Assembly (NCBI GenBank): GCA_020634975.1
Contig: JACKAQ010000001.1
Span: forward strand, 2,046,001-2,110,000
DNA: 64,000 bases
Direction: 5' to 3'
Source of the DNA: JACKAQ01 sp020634975 [NCBI: Calditrichia bacterium]
GTDB lineage: Bacteria > Calditrichota > Calditrichia > RBG-13-44-9
Shown here: one piece after another, positions 15,225 through 24,577 of the stretch
Numbering within the stretch: position 1 is the stretch's first letter
How the letters are laid out: each line of letters opens with the position of its first letter
Made by a program: the position numbers and the translations under genes
The notes under the pieces: model-generated
Database searches by the model: none
Told to the model about the DNA's origin: nothing
Seen by the model: only the letters and a program-made list of their open reading frames with translations

Positions 15225-17876
15225 ATGAAAATCGGGTACGTTCCAAGGTTAGGATTTTTGCTGCTGATTTGTGGTTTTGCCATATTTTTTATTCGCGAAC
15301 GCAGCAAATCTGAGCAGCCGGAAAAAATTTCAGGCGCTTATCGGGCGTTGAATTTGTGGAGCATGCAGCGCGCATATCCGAACACAGCCATGCCGGAAGT
15401 GGGGCATTTTGCCGCATTTGAACACAACCGGCAAACCCTCCGTAAAAACGCTTCGCAAACTGCGGATGGCTGGCAAACGATGGGTCCACACAATTATGGC
15501 GGGCGCACATTGGCGGTGGTTTTCAATCCGCAAAATCCCAATACCATTTTTGCCGGTTCCGCCAGCGGCGGGCTTTGGCGAAGCACCACCGGCGGCATCG
15601 GCGCGGATGCCTGGGATTACCTGCCCACCGGTTTCCCGGTTTTGGCGGTGAGCAGCATTGCAATTGCACCGTCCGATTCCAATATAATGTATATCGGCAC
15701 CGGCGAAGTTTACAATTATCAGGCTGCCGGAACCGGTGCGGCGTATCGCTCCACCCGTGGGACCTACGGCATCGGCATTTTGAAAAGCACGGATGGCGGG
15801 CAAAGTTGGGAGAAAAGCCTGGATTGGTCATCGAACCAGCAGCGCGGCGTTTGGGCGATAAAGATCGACCCGAATAACGAAGCTGTCATTTGGGCAGCCA
15901 CCACCGAAGGCGTGTTCAAATCCATCGACGCCGGCGCAAACTGGACGCAGGTTCACAGCGTTATTTTGGCGATGGATTTGGCCATCGATCCGCTAAATTC
16001 CGATAACGTTTTGGTTGGTTGCGGTAACTTCGGCAGCACCGGACACGGCATTTATCGCACCACCAACGGCGGCATAAACTGGACAAAAATTACTTCCGGC
16101 GTCCCGTCAGCCTTTGCCGGAAAAGTGCAGTTGGACGTGTATCCATCACCGTTCGGAACGCAGTTTTTGGCCAGCATCGGCAACGGTTTTTCCACCACTA
16201 GCGGGAATGCGAGTTGGCTCTGCAAATCGTCCGACAACGGTCAAACCTGGCAAATCATGTCGACACAGGACTATTCCCAATGGCAGGGCTGGTACTCGCA
16301 TGATGCAGCCTTTAACCCGAGTGATTTCAATGAGATAACCGCAGTTGGCATCGAGGTGTATCAATCCACAAATGGCGGATCGACCCTGCAGCAAAAATCC
16401 GGCGGCAACGCTTTTGGCGGTGTTATTCCGCCGGGATCGCCGGAGGGCACGCCCACTTATGTGCATTCGGATGTTCACGATGTAAAATATCATCCCACAA
16501 ATCCGGAGATCATTTATTTCGCAACAGACGGTGGTGTTTTTCGCTCCATTGATGGCGGCAGCACGTTTGCCGGTTGCAACGGCGGCTACCAAACCACCCA
16601 ATTTTATAACGGATTTTCCAGCTCTCCCCTCGATTCCAATTTGGCGATGGGCGGGTTGCAGGATAACGGCACCACTATTTATGTCGGTGGTACGGCGTGG
16701 GCAAAATTTGTCATCGGTGGCGACGGCTCGTGGAGCGCGATGGATCCGTTGGATGCCAACGTGATGTATGGCTCGTGGCAGGGATTGAATGTGCTGAAAT
16801 CGACCAATGGCGGCGCAAACTGGTTTACGTTGGGCATTCCCGGAGCCGGAAGAATAACCACCTTTATTGCACCGTTTGTGATTGCACAGGATAATCCCGA
16901 TGTCATTTACGCCGGGCGCGATATTGTGTATCGCTCCACCAATGGCGGGCAAAGCTGGACGGCAACCAACAACGGCAATCCGCTGGATGGCAATCCGGCT
17001 TTGGCGATGGCTGTTGCGCCGCAAAACAACAATTTGGTTTATGCTGCAACCGCGCCGTTTCAAACGGTTCCGGGCGTTTTTCGATCGCTGAATGGCGGGG
17101 CAGTTTGGGCGAATGTGACCGGTAATTTGCCCAATCGATTTCCGACGGATATCGCGATTGATCCGCTGGATGAATCGATCGCATATGTTACGTTTTCCGG
17201 TTTTGGCGCGTCGCATGTGTTCAAAACAGAAGATTACGGCACAAACTGGACGCCGATTGACGCGGGGCTGCCGGATGTGCCGCACAACGCCATCGAAATC
17301 GATCCGAATTATCCGGCGCATGTGTATGTTGCGAATGATTTGGGTGTGTTTTTTTCGCCGGATGGCGGCGCAAGCTGGGAAGATTTCAGCGAAGATTTGC
17401 CGGATGCGGTGATCGCGATGAGCCTGGCTATCTCGTTGCAAAATAACAAGTTGCGCGTGGCAACGCATGGCAATGGCGCGTATCAGCGAACGCTGGTTTC
17501 CCCGGCAGTCGGGATTGCCGAACCGGGAATACTGCCGGATGGCTTTGCACTGGCGCAGAATTTTCCAAATCCGTTCAATCCGGAAACCACAATTTCGTGG
17601 ACGCTTTCAAAAAATGCGGTGGTATCGCTGGAAATTTTTAACGCGTTGGGACAAAACATCCGGACGTTGCTGCCGGAAGGCTCGCAATCGCCGGGAGAAT
17701 ATCAGTTGTTGTGGGACGGCGCGATGCGCGCGGCGGCAAGTTGCATCAGGAATTTATCTGTACCGGCTTTCGGTGGACGGTGCCGCCAAAACCCGGCGAA
17801 TGAATTTGATTCGATAGAAAACAAAAACCCCTGCAGATGTTGGAAATTTGCAGGGGTTTTTGTTTTTCAAAAGTGA
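15225..17876 (+). CDS. Exported Asp-box (BNR/VPS10-like) beta-propeller protein with a type IX sorting domain; reading frame broken near the C-terminus
   Basis: The start is the ATG at 15225, behind GGTGGAGG, and begins a signal peptide (MKIGYVPRLGFLLLICGFAI). Residues about 70-770 hold some twelve Asp-boxes such as STDGGQSW, TTNGGINW and STNGGANW, typical of sortilin/VPS10 or sialidase-like propellers. The tail FALAQNFPNPFNPETTISW and following beta-strands are a Por (type IX secretion) sorting domain. At about 17722-17745 the open frame leaves the domain. In the +1 frame the expected ending (RQVASGIYLYRLSVDG to a stop at 17817) is intact and is followed by a good terminator. The gene therefore carries a one-base shift, either real or a sequence error. 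The native product likely ends at 17817. Confidence 0.82.
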   Translation: MKIGYVPRLGFLLLICGFAIFFIRERSKSEQPEKISGAYRALNLWSMQRAYPNTAMPEVGHFAAFEHNRQTLRKNASQTADGWQTMGPHNYGGRTLAVVFNPQNPNTIFAGSASGGLWRSTTGGIGADAWDYLPTGFPVLAVSSIAIAPSDSNIMYIGTGEVYNYQAAGTGAAYRSTRGTYGIGILKSTDGGQSWEKSLDWSSNQQRGVWAIKIDPNNEAVIWAATTEGVFKSIDAGANWTQVHSVILAMDLAIDPLNSDNVLVGCGNFGSTGHGIYRTTNGGINWTKITSGVPSAFAGKVQLDVYPSPFGTQFLASIGNGFSTTSGNASWLCKSSDNGQTWQIMSTQDYSQWQGWYSHDAAFNPSDFNEITAVGIEVYQSTNGGSTLQQKSGGNAFGGVIPPGSPEGTPTYVHSDVHDVKYHPTNPEIIYFATDGGVFRSIDGGSTFAGCNGGYQTTQFYNGFSSSPLDSNLAMGGLQDNGTTIYVGGTAWAKFVIGGDGSWSAMDPLDANVMYGSWQGLNVLKSTNGGANWFTLGIPGAGRITTFIAPFVIAQDNPDVIYAGRDIVYRSTNGGQSWTATNNGNPLDGNPALAMAVAPQNNNLVYAATAPFQTVPGVFRSLNGGAVWANVTGNLPNRFPTDIAIDPLDESIAYVTFSGFGASHVFKTEDYGTNWTPIDAGLPDVPHNAIEIDPNYPAHVYVANDLGVFFSPDGGASWEDFSEDLPDAVIAMSLAISLQNNKLRVATHGNGAYQRTLVSPAVGIAEPGILPDGFALAQNFPNPFNPETTISWTLSKNAVVSLEIFNALGQNIRTLLPEGSQSPGEYQLLWDGAMRAAASCIRNLSVPAFGGRCRQNPANEFDSIENKNPCRCWKFAGVFVFQK
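17823..17861. terminator. Strong intrinsic terminator
   Basis: A 13-bp perfect stem, AAAAACCCCTGCA (17823-17835) with TGCAGGGGTTTTT (17849-17861), followed by G and TTTTT. It sits directly behind the restored stop of the Asp-box gene at 17817 and before the end of the converging E1 gene, and can act on both strands. Confidence 0.85.
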
Positions 17877-17877
17877 A

Positions 17878-19884
17878 TTAATAATTCAACAACTGCCGCA
17901 ATTTTTCCGGCAGGCGATCTTTCGCCCAGAAAATTTTCTGTTCCAATTTCGGGTTGAACGGTACGGGCATGTCCAGCGAGGCAACCCGCATCACCGGTGC
18001 ATCCAGCGATTGAAAAATGTTTTCGGTGATGGTTGCGGCGATTTCCGCCCCCACGCCGCCGGTGAGTGTCGCTTCGTGCAACACCAGCGCGCGGCTGGTT
18101 TTTTGCACGCTCTCCAAAACAGCGTCGCGATCCCAGGGCAGCAGCGAGCGCAAATCGAGCACTTCCACCGATGCGCCGTCTTCTTTTTCAATAATTTCCG
18201 CGATTTCCAGCGCCCAGTGAACGCCGATGCCGTAAGTGATGATCGTGGCGTCCGTGCCGCTGCGCTTGATATCGGCTTTACCGATTTCAGTTTGATACAC
18301 GCCCTCCGGAACCTCGCCTTTTATGCTGCGATACAGCCCTTTGTGCTCAAAAAACAGCACCGGATTCGGGTCGTTCAGCGCGGCAATCAGCAAGCCTTTG
18401 GCATCTTCTGGAGTTGCAGGCGCCAGTAATTTCAGCCCGGGAATGTGGAAAAACCAGGCTTCCGGCGATTGCGAGTGAAACGGTCCCGCGCCAACGCCGC
18501 CGCCATACGGCATGCGAATGGTCACGTTGATCGGCGATCCCCAACGGTAGTAGGTTTTTGCCAAATTGTTCACAATCTGATTAAATCCGCAGGTTGCGAA
18601 ATCCGCGAACTGCATTTCCACCACCGGTTTGTAGCCTTCCAGCGCCAAACCCATGGCTGCGCCAATTGCGCCGGATTCGATAATTGGCGTGTTGCGAACC
18701 CGCATTTTCCCGAATCGCTCCAAAAATCCTTCGGTAACTTTGAACACGCCGCCATATTCGGCGATGTCCTGCCCGATGAGCAGCACCGATGCATCGGATG
18801 CCATTTTTTCACGAAGCGCATCGCTGACGGCGTCAACGTACCGCATTTCCCGGGTTTTCGGCGGATACGACGGCGTGCGAATATTGACGAGCGCCGGTGC
18901 GTAAACGCTGCTCATTTCTTTTTCGGTAGTGCTTTCCGGTAGCGGTGCGGCGAGCGCTTCTTCCAGCGCTTCTTCTATTTTTGCGGCCAATTCTTCGCGG
19001 ATGGCGGTTTTATCTTCATTGGAGAGAACGCCTTCTTTCACCAAAAATGATTCGTAGCGCTCAACCGGGTCACGCTGTTTCCATTCATCGAAGAGATGTT
19101 GCGGTACATATTTGGTGCCAGATGCTTCTTCGTGACCGCGCATGCGGAAGGTCATCGCTTCGATGAGTGTCGGTCCCTGCCCGTGGCGGGCTTTTTCAGC
19201 AGCGTAGATGACAGTTTCGTAAACCTGCCGCACATCGTTTCCGTCGATGCGCAAGCCTTCGATGCCGTATCCGATGCCGCGATCCGCCAGATGTTTGCAG
19301 GCGTATTGTTCATTCACCGGAGTGGACAATCCGTAACCGTTGTTTTCGATCATAAAAATAACCGGCAATTTCCACACGGCGGCAAGGTTCAGCGCTTCGT
19401 GAAAATCGCCTTCGCTGGTTGCACCGTCACCGGAAAACGCCAGCGCGACGCGTTTTTGTCCCTTCATCTGGAAAGCAGCACCATAGCCGTCGGCAACCGG
19501 CAGCATCGCACCGAGGTGCGAAATCATTCCGATGATGTGATGTTCCGGCGATCCGAAGTGGAATGAGCGATCCCGTCCGTGGGTGAAACCGCCGCTTTTG
19601 CCCATCAATTGGCGAAACAGGCGTTTCAAATCCATACCGCGAGTGGTGAACACGCCGAGATTGCGGTGCATCGGTAAAATTACATCGTTGTGATTCAACG
19701 CGAACGTTGCCCCAACGCAAATGGCTTCCTGCCCGATGCCGGAAAACCATTTGGATAAACGTCCCTGCCGCAGCAGCGAAAGCATGCGTTCTTCGATCAT
19801 CCGTGGGAGTTGCAATTGCCGGTATAAATCCAGCAATTTTGCAGGTGTTAAAACGTGGGATTGTTGTAGCCGAATCGCATCCAT
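17878..19884 (-). CDS. 2-oxoacid dehydrogenase E1 component, fused alpha and beta subunits
   Basis: About 668 residues. The first 330 are an E1-alpha with the thiamine-diphosphate motif GDG...NN (FSGDGATSEGDF to MIENNGYG); from about 350 on there is an E1-beta transketolase-type domain (IGQDIAEYGGVFKVTEGF, FADFATCGFNQIVNNLAK, PYGGGVGAGPFHSQSPEAW) with its C-terminal domain. It decarboxylates a 2-oxoacid and passes the acyl group to a lipoyl E2. Likeness is strongest to branched-chain (2-oxoisovalerate) E1, although pyruvate cannot be excluded. The start at 19884 has AGGAGG 9 bases before it. No E2 or E3 gene is in the window. The fused form is common in Bacteroidota-like bacteria. Confidence 0.9.
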   Translation of the reverse strand: MDAIRLQQSHVLTPAKLLDLYRQLQLPRMIEERMLSLLRQGRLSKWFSGIGQEAICVGATFALNHNDVILPMHRNLGVFTTRGMDLKRLFRQLMGKSGGFTHGRDRSFHFGSPEHHIIGMISHLGAMLPVADGYGAAFQMKGQKRVALAFSGDGATSEGDFHEALNLAAVWKLPVIFMIENNGYGLSTPVNEQYACKHLADRGIGYGIEGLRIDGNDVRQVYETVIYAAEKARHGQGPTLIEAMTFRMRGHEEASGTKYVPQHLFDEWKQRDPVERYESFLVKEGVLSNEDKTAIREELAAKIEEALEEALAAPLPESTTEKEMSSVYAPALVNIRTPSYPPKTREMRYVDAVSDALREKMASDASVLLIGQDIAEYGGVFKVTEGFLERFGKMRVRNTPIIESGAIGAAMGLALEGYKPVVEMQFADFATCGFNQIVNNLAKTYYRWGSPINVTIRMPYGGGVGAGPFHSQSPEAWFFHIPGLKLLAPATPEDAKGLLIAALNDPNPVLFFEHKGLYRSIKGEVPEGVYQTEIGKADIKRSGTDATIITYGIGVHWALEIAEIIEKEDGASVEVLDLRSLLPWDRDAVLESVQKTSRALVLHEATLTGGVGAEIAATITENIFQSLDAPVMRVASLDMPVPFNPKLEQKIFWAKDRLPEKLRQLLNY

Positions 19885-20057
19885 GTTCCGATCCTCCTGT
19901 GAACATCTGTAAGCCATGCGCCGGTTGCGGGGTGTGATTAATTAGCTGGTTTACATGACCTTCCACCTGCGAAATCCGGGCAGCGTATCGTCGCGGTGCC
20001 AAAATTACATCGCGAAAATCGCAAGATCAATAGTCGATTGAGATAGTTGGGCAATAA

Positions 20058-20089
20058 AAAAGGCAGGCTCTTTGCAGAACCTGCCTTTT
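20058..20089 (-). terminator. Intrinsic terminator of the RNR gene
   Basis: On the minus strand AAAAGGCAGG and CCTGCCTTTT form a 10-bp stem with a 12-base loop and are followed by a further run of T. It lies 24 bases after the stop codon of the ribonucleotide reductase gene. Confidence 0.85.
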
Positions 20090-20112
20090 GATCAAAGATG
20101 TGTAAAAAAATA

Positions 20113-22464
20113 TCAGTTATCTTTTTTGTTACGGAAATCCACAAAATCCAGATCGCAGGAACCGGCAAAGCAGGCGAGTTCCTGTGCAGCGGTGGTGTAA
20201 TCTTCTTCTTCGTGACGGAAAAGCTTGGAGAAGTCGATTTTCGGGAATGCCGCAGCCAAGCGTTCATACTCATCTTCGCTGATTTCTTCGTAGGGCATTT
20301 GATCGTACTGCGCGTCGAATGCCGGCAGGAAGGTGATGCCGCCGATTCTGTCCTGGTTTTTCCACACCCATTTGATGATGTCAATTACTTCGTCCGGGCG
20401 ATAGGTGATGGTCACGCTGGGATTGTGTTCCGTCCAGTTCAGCTTGCACTGCAGCCAGTAATTGAGCTGCTCGATGGCGGTGCGGTCGTTGCGGGTGATG
20501 GCGCCTTCCGGTGCTTTCACCGGGAAGTGGATGACCCACGTTTCCGCCGTTTCCGGCATTTGACCGTTTTCCGGATCCATCGGTACGCCGGCATCTTTCA
20601 ATACTTTGTAGATGGGCGTGTGCGTACCAACGCGAACATTGCGGATGTAATACGGCGACCAGCGTGCATGAATGCCCGGCGAGCAGTCGAACAATTGCGA
20701 CGAATTACCCGAAGGCTTCACGCAGGTGACCGATGCAGAAGGATTGATGCTCAACATTTGGGCAACCTGACGGTTGGTTTCAACCGCAACTTGTTTGAGC
20801 ATTTTCATCACTTCCGGATCCTGGGCAATTTTGCTGTCCAGCTGTCCGTTGATGTCCACACCCAACAGGCGCTCTTCTTCGCAATTGTGTTTCCACTGCG
20901 GACGCAATCCCGGGAAGTGCGTTGCCATCGACTGAATGGTGCCGATGATCGTGGCGACTTCCACCTTATCGCGCAGTGTTTCGTAAGTGTCATCCGCGCG
21001 GGCGATGGCGATAGAAAGGTTGCAGAATTCGTACGGGCGCAACACAATTTCGCCGCAGGGATTGGTGCCGAATACGTCCTGTTTACGTCGTTCCGGAATG
21101 GAATTGGTGATCGCGTGGCGGGCAAAAATACCCGGTTCGCCGCGTCCCGATTCTACCATATCCAGCATGTAACGGGTTAATTCCATTTGAGTTAACGGAC
21201 GGTCCGGCCAAACAGTGGAATTATTGGCGTTCCAGCGTTGGCTGTTGTGGCGTTCGAAATCGCCGCTTTTTGCCTGAATCATTTCCTGATCGTCGAAATC
21301 GAATAACGAGATCATCGCCGTGCGGCGAACACCGCCGGAAACGGCTGCGTTACCAACGGCACACATCATATCGTGCGCATCTATCGGGCGAAGCAAGCTG
21401 CCCTGGCGAGCCAAAATCCGCTGGCGTGAAAAATCGAGCATTTTGCGCAACGGCTGCGGACCGGAAGCGCGACCACCTTTGATACGCAGCGGTGCGCCGG
21501 CCTCGCGGATTTGCGAATAATCATAAATAATATCGCCGCCATCGAACCAGGTTTGCAGACCGATACGCAACGCATCTGCCCAGCCTTCGGCTGAATCTTC
21601 GATGGTGTAGCGAACCGGTTTTGCATTGCGCTGGCGTTTGATGCGCGGGAATTTTTCGATATACTGGCTTTCCACGGAAAACCCGACACCGCAACCGCAC
21701 ATGGAAATAATCAGCGCTTCCACAAATGAATCGATGCTGTCCACCGGCATGTAGGAACAGTTGTAAATACAAATGTTGTTCCGGCGGGCGGCGGCACCGG
21801 CCATCGCCAACAGGCGCATGGAGGTCATCGCTTTCATTTCCAGCATGTATTCGCGAATGCGCGTATACAGCGCTGCGGGCAATCGATATTCCGAAAGCTC
21901 TTTTAAATAGTTAACCGCGCGATCGATGGTTTCTACCCATGTTTCGCGGCGTCCCAATTCATAATTGAAACGGGAATATTTATCATAGAACTGAAATTTC
22001 TGAAGCTGGGTCGGAAAAAATTTGTCCGATACCGCAAATGCATTACGAACATCCTCGGGAATCGGGCGTTCCTGGCGCTGTTTGGCGTGTTCTGCGCGAT
22101 AGAGGATGTAGCTTTTGGCTGCTTCGTATTCGCCGGCAGCTTGCAGCACCATTTCAACCACGTCCTGAACCTCTTCTACGCTGGGTTCTTCGTATTTCGC
22201 GGAAATGATGTTCACAACCTGCTGGGCCAGTTCGGATACCGGGGTACTGGGTTCCCGGTTGATGCTGCGGAAACATAAATTAATGGCATTCTCAATTCGT
22301 TCAATTTCGAATGGCATTACCCGCCCATCGCGTTTGCGAATGAACTCCGGCGGTTTTACTTCCACCGTGATTCTCGGCTGGGTAACTACAGCCACAGAGC
22401 TGCCATTTTTTGCAGCGCCGTTCTTCGATTTCTCTGGCAAGTTTGGCGCTTGTTTTGACGGCAT
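20113..22464 (-). CDS. nrdJ: Adenosylcobalamin-dependent ribonucleoside-triphosphate reductase (class II)
   Basis: About 783 residues. It makes deoxyribonucleotides with a radical started from coenzyme B12, without oxygen. An ATP-cone occupies about residues 40-130. The catalytic barrel shows NPCGEIVLRPYEFCNLS, in which the two Cys are 11 apart and Glu is two after the first. This is exactly the Cys408-Glu410-Cys419 spacing of the monomeric Lactobacillus enzyme. A further Cys motif, CGCGVGFSVE, lies earlier, and the Cys pair near the end (ACFAGSCDLD) may serve re-reduction. The start is ATG 22464 with GGAGGAG upstream, the earlier ATG overlapping that site. No B12 riboswitch is evident in the 740 bases upstream. 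A single gene supplies dNTPs here, with or without oxygen. Confidence 0.93.
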   Translation of the reverse strand: MPSKQAPNLPEKSKNGAAKNGSSVAVVTQPRITVEVKPPEFIRKRDGRVMPFEIERIENAINLCFRSINREPSTPVSELAQQVVNIISAKYEEPSVEEVQDVVEMVLQAAGEYEAAKSYILYRAEHAKQRQERPIPEDVRNAFAVSDKFFPTQLQKFQFYDKYSRFNYELGRRETWVETIDRAVNYLKELSEYRLPAALYTRIREYMLEMKAMTSMRLLAMAGAAARRNNICIYNCSYMPVDSIDSFVEALIISMCGCGVGFSVESQYIEKFPRIKRQRNAKPVRYTIEDSAEGWADALRIGLQTWFDGGDIIYDYSQIREAGAPLRIKGGRASGPQPLRKMLDFSRQRILARQGSLLRPIDAHDMMCAVGNAAVSGGVRRTAMISLFDFDDQEMIQAKSGDFERHNSQRWNANNSTVWPDRPLTQMELTRYMLDMVESGRGEPGIFARHAITNSIPERRKQDVFGTNPCGEIVLRPYEFCNLSIAIARADDTYETLRDKVEVATIIGTIQSMATHFPGLRPQWKHNCEEERLLGVDINGQLDSKIAQDPEVMKMLKQVAVETNRQVAQMLSINPSASVTCVKPSGNSSQLFDCSPGIHARWSPYYIRNVRVGTHTPIYKVLKDAGVPMDPENGQMPETAETWVIHFPVKAPEGAITRNDRTAIEQLNYWLQCKLNWTEHNPSVTITYRPDEVIDIIKWVWKNQDRIGGITFLPAFDAQYDQMPYEEISEDEYERLAAAFPKIDFSKLFRHEEEDYTTAAQELACFAGSCDLDFVDFRNKKDN

Positions 22465-23212
22465 GTGACGCTCCTCCATGATGTTATGGGATGTGGTAAT
22501 GTATGTTTGCGCTAAAAAAACGCAATTATTTTATAGGAAAAAAGATTAATTCCGGGCACAGCGTAGGGCAAGCGAAGCTCGTCCAATTTTTTAATTTGCG
22601 GTAGCTCGTACTTCGAAGTTCGGCGTCAAAGTAATGTTCGATCACCTTTAGAATCAAGAGAAATTTTTATTCAACACAACCTTTTTTTGCTTCCATCCCT
22701 TGACTCGCGATTCGTCCATTTTTGTTGATGGCATCCATGCGAGGGTTAATTTTCGTGAACAAAAGTTCACAAAACAACCCATTTATTGGTGTGAGCAATG
22801 CCGCAAATTCAAAAAAACCAATTTTAAGATGATTTCTGGGAATCCAATCCCTGATTCCGGTGGTGTCAATTTGGCGATGTAAAAACTGTATCATCGAAAG
22901 AAAACCCCGAAACATGAGAGCGTTTTTCACAAAGTAACGGCTGTTTTTCGGCAATATTTTTACTGGAAAAAGGGGTTTTTTGTGATTATTTTTTATGGAT
23001 TTGGGTCAATTTATCCGGCATAATTTCATCTGCAACTGTTGCTAAAAAATCCTGTTTTGTAAAACAATTTTTTCCGATAAAATACCCGGACAGACAAACC
23101 GGCGCGTTCGCCGCACGTCATTTTTTCGCATCAAAAACCGCGATAGGCGGAGTAATGTTTTGTTGCAATCAATCCCCAAAATGGGACAACTGAATCAAAG
23201 AGGAACCACCCG
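22465..23212. other. Non-coding gap between diverging nrdJ and aminotransferase genes
   Basis: 748 bases without a gene I can support. Contents: remnants of the dispersed repeats around 22570-22625 (CTTCGAAG palindrome), the palindrome at 22755-22770, and C-rich and G-rich short runs near 22895 and 22975 that could pair at a distance. Open frames in it lack start signals and sensible composition. Confidence 0.5.
22755..22770. promoter_or_regulatory. Palindromic operator candidate (GTGAAC-AAAA-GTTCAC)
   Basis: A 16-base palindrome with 6-bp arms. GAAC-N4-GTTC is the core of the LexA (SOS) box of Gram-positive and several other phyla. The arms also recall Rex operators, but the spacing is two bases too long. 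It lies about 290 bases before nrdJ and 440 before the aminotransferase gene, rather far for a simple repressor site. Confidence 0.35.
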
Positions 23213-24385
23213 ATGCCCAGATTTCCAAAATTTTCCGACCGGCTTTTGCAATTGAGCGGCTCTGTTTTCGAAAAATTTTTACCCAAAATGCGCGAAAAAG
23301 GTGCGGATTTGGTGAAACTGCACATCGGTGATTCCTATTTGCCGCCACCGTATGAATTGCCGGTTGATCCGCAATTTTTGGCGGCGCATCCGCATTTCAA
23401 CCGCTATTGCAACACGATGGGCGTTCCGGAACTCCGCGAAGCGCTCGCTGAAAAGGTGAACACAGACAACGGGCTGAAGGCAACGGCGGATGACATCATG
23501 CTCACTGCCGGCGCATCCAACGCGCTGACTGTCAGCATGATGAGCATTGTTAATCCCGGTGAAGAAGTGCTGGTGCTCACCCCATGCTGGCCATTTTTCC
23601 CCGGAATGGTGAAGCTGGCCGGCGGCGTTGTACGGGAAGTGTCGCTATATTCGCGGCTGTATGCCGAGCCGGAATTATCGATTGAGGAACTGCTGGCAGC
23701 GCAACTTTCCGATAAAACCGTGGCGATTTATCTCAACTCGCCTAACAATCCCAGCGGCAAAGTGCTCAACCGGACGCAGTTGGCATCGGTGGCCGCATTC
23801 GCCAAAAAACACAGCCTGTGGCTGCTCTCGGACGAAGCTTACGACGGAATGACGTTCGACGGAAACGAGCACATTTCTGTTGGCAGCTTTCCGGGTATGT
23901 TTGAGCAAACGCTGTCGATTTTCACTTTTTCCAAAGTGTTCATGTTTGCGGGATTGCGGTTGGGATACATCGCTGCGCCGCACGAATTGCTCAAACAGAT
24001 GAATAAAGCGTTGGTGCACATCCTTTACAGCCCGTCCACGCTGGCGCAACAAATGATGGTTGAACCGGTGAAACAGCGCAAAACCTGGTCATCTGCATTT
24101 GTCGAACATTGCCACGAGCTGCGCGATATTATTTCCGGCGGATTGGAAATTCCGCACATCGTGCCGGAAGGTGGTTACTATCTGTTTTTCGATATGAGCC
24201 CAAATTTGTTCGGACGGGATTATTGGCAACTGATTGATGATTGTCTGGAAGCTGGCGTGTCGATCGCGCCGGGAAAAGATTTCGGGAACGATTTTCACAG
24301 CTACATCCGCATCTGCTTTGCGGGCGAATCGCCGGATCGTCTGAAAATTGCAGCGGATCGATTGAACAGCGTGCTGTTGCCGTAA
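23213..24385 (+). CDS. Pyridoxal-phosphate-dependent aminotransferase (class I/II)
   Basis: 390 residues, normal length. Motifs of the fold-type I family are present: TAGASNAL near residue 100, NSPNNPSGKV near 178, SDEAYDGMTF near 205, the PLP-lysine segment TFSKVFMFAGLRLGY near 243, and a C-terminal RICFAG with the substrate-carboxylate arginine. It transfers an amino group from an amino acid to a 2-oxoacid. The specific pair (aspartate, aromatic or branched) is not clear from sequence. GAGGAA lies before the ATG. It stands alone. Confidence 0.88.
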   Translation: MPRFPKFSDRLLQLSGSVFEKFLPKMREKGADLVKLHIGDSYLPPPYELPVDPQFLAAHPHFNRYCNTMGVPELREALAEKVNTDNGLKATADDIMLTAGASNALTVSMMSIVNPGEEVLVLTPCWPFFPGMVKLAGGVVREVSLYSRLYAEPELSIEELLAAQLSDKTVAIYLNSPNNPSGKVLNRTQLASVAAFAKKHSLWLLSDEAYDGMTFDGNEHISVGSFPGMFEQTLSIFTFSKVFMFAGLRLGYIAAPHELLKQMNKALVHILYSPSTLAQQMMVEPVKQRKTWSSAFVEHCHELRDIISGGLEIPHIVPEGGYYLFFDMSPNLFGRDYWQLIDDCLEAGVSIAPGKDFGNDFHSYIRICFAGESPDRLKIAADRLNSVLLP

Positions 24386-24577
24386 CACGAAACTTATCCG
24401 GAAAACCGGCCGTTTTATTGGAGAAGATGAAGTTGCCGTTCGTATAAACAGTTGTCAAATCCGTTCAAAAACGGGGTGAAATGCGGGATATTATTTAGTC
24501 GATGAATCGCGTAACGAAAATGAGTATATTAACATCCTATATTAATGTATGATTATTGACAGATTTTAGGAGAAATA

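Noticed and set aside
22667-22954. A 95-codon minus-strand frame in the gap upstream of nrdJ.
   Set aside because: No ribosome-binding site, no family, odd composition, and it covers a palindrome.
22465-23212. A cobalamin riboswitch upstream of the B12-dependent RNR.
   Set aside because: I could not find the B12-box core or the expected stems in this gap.
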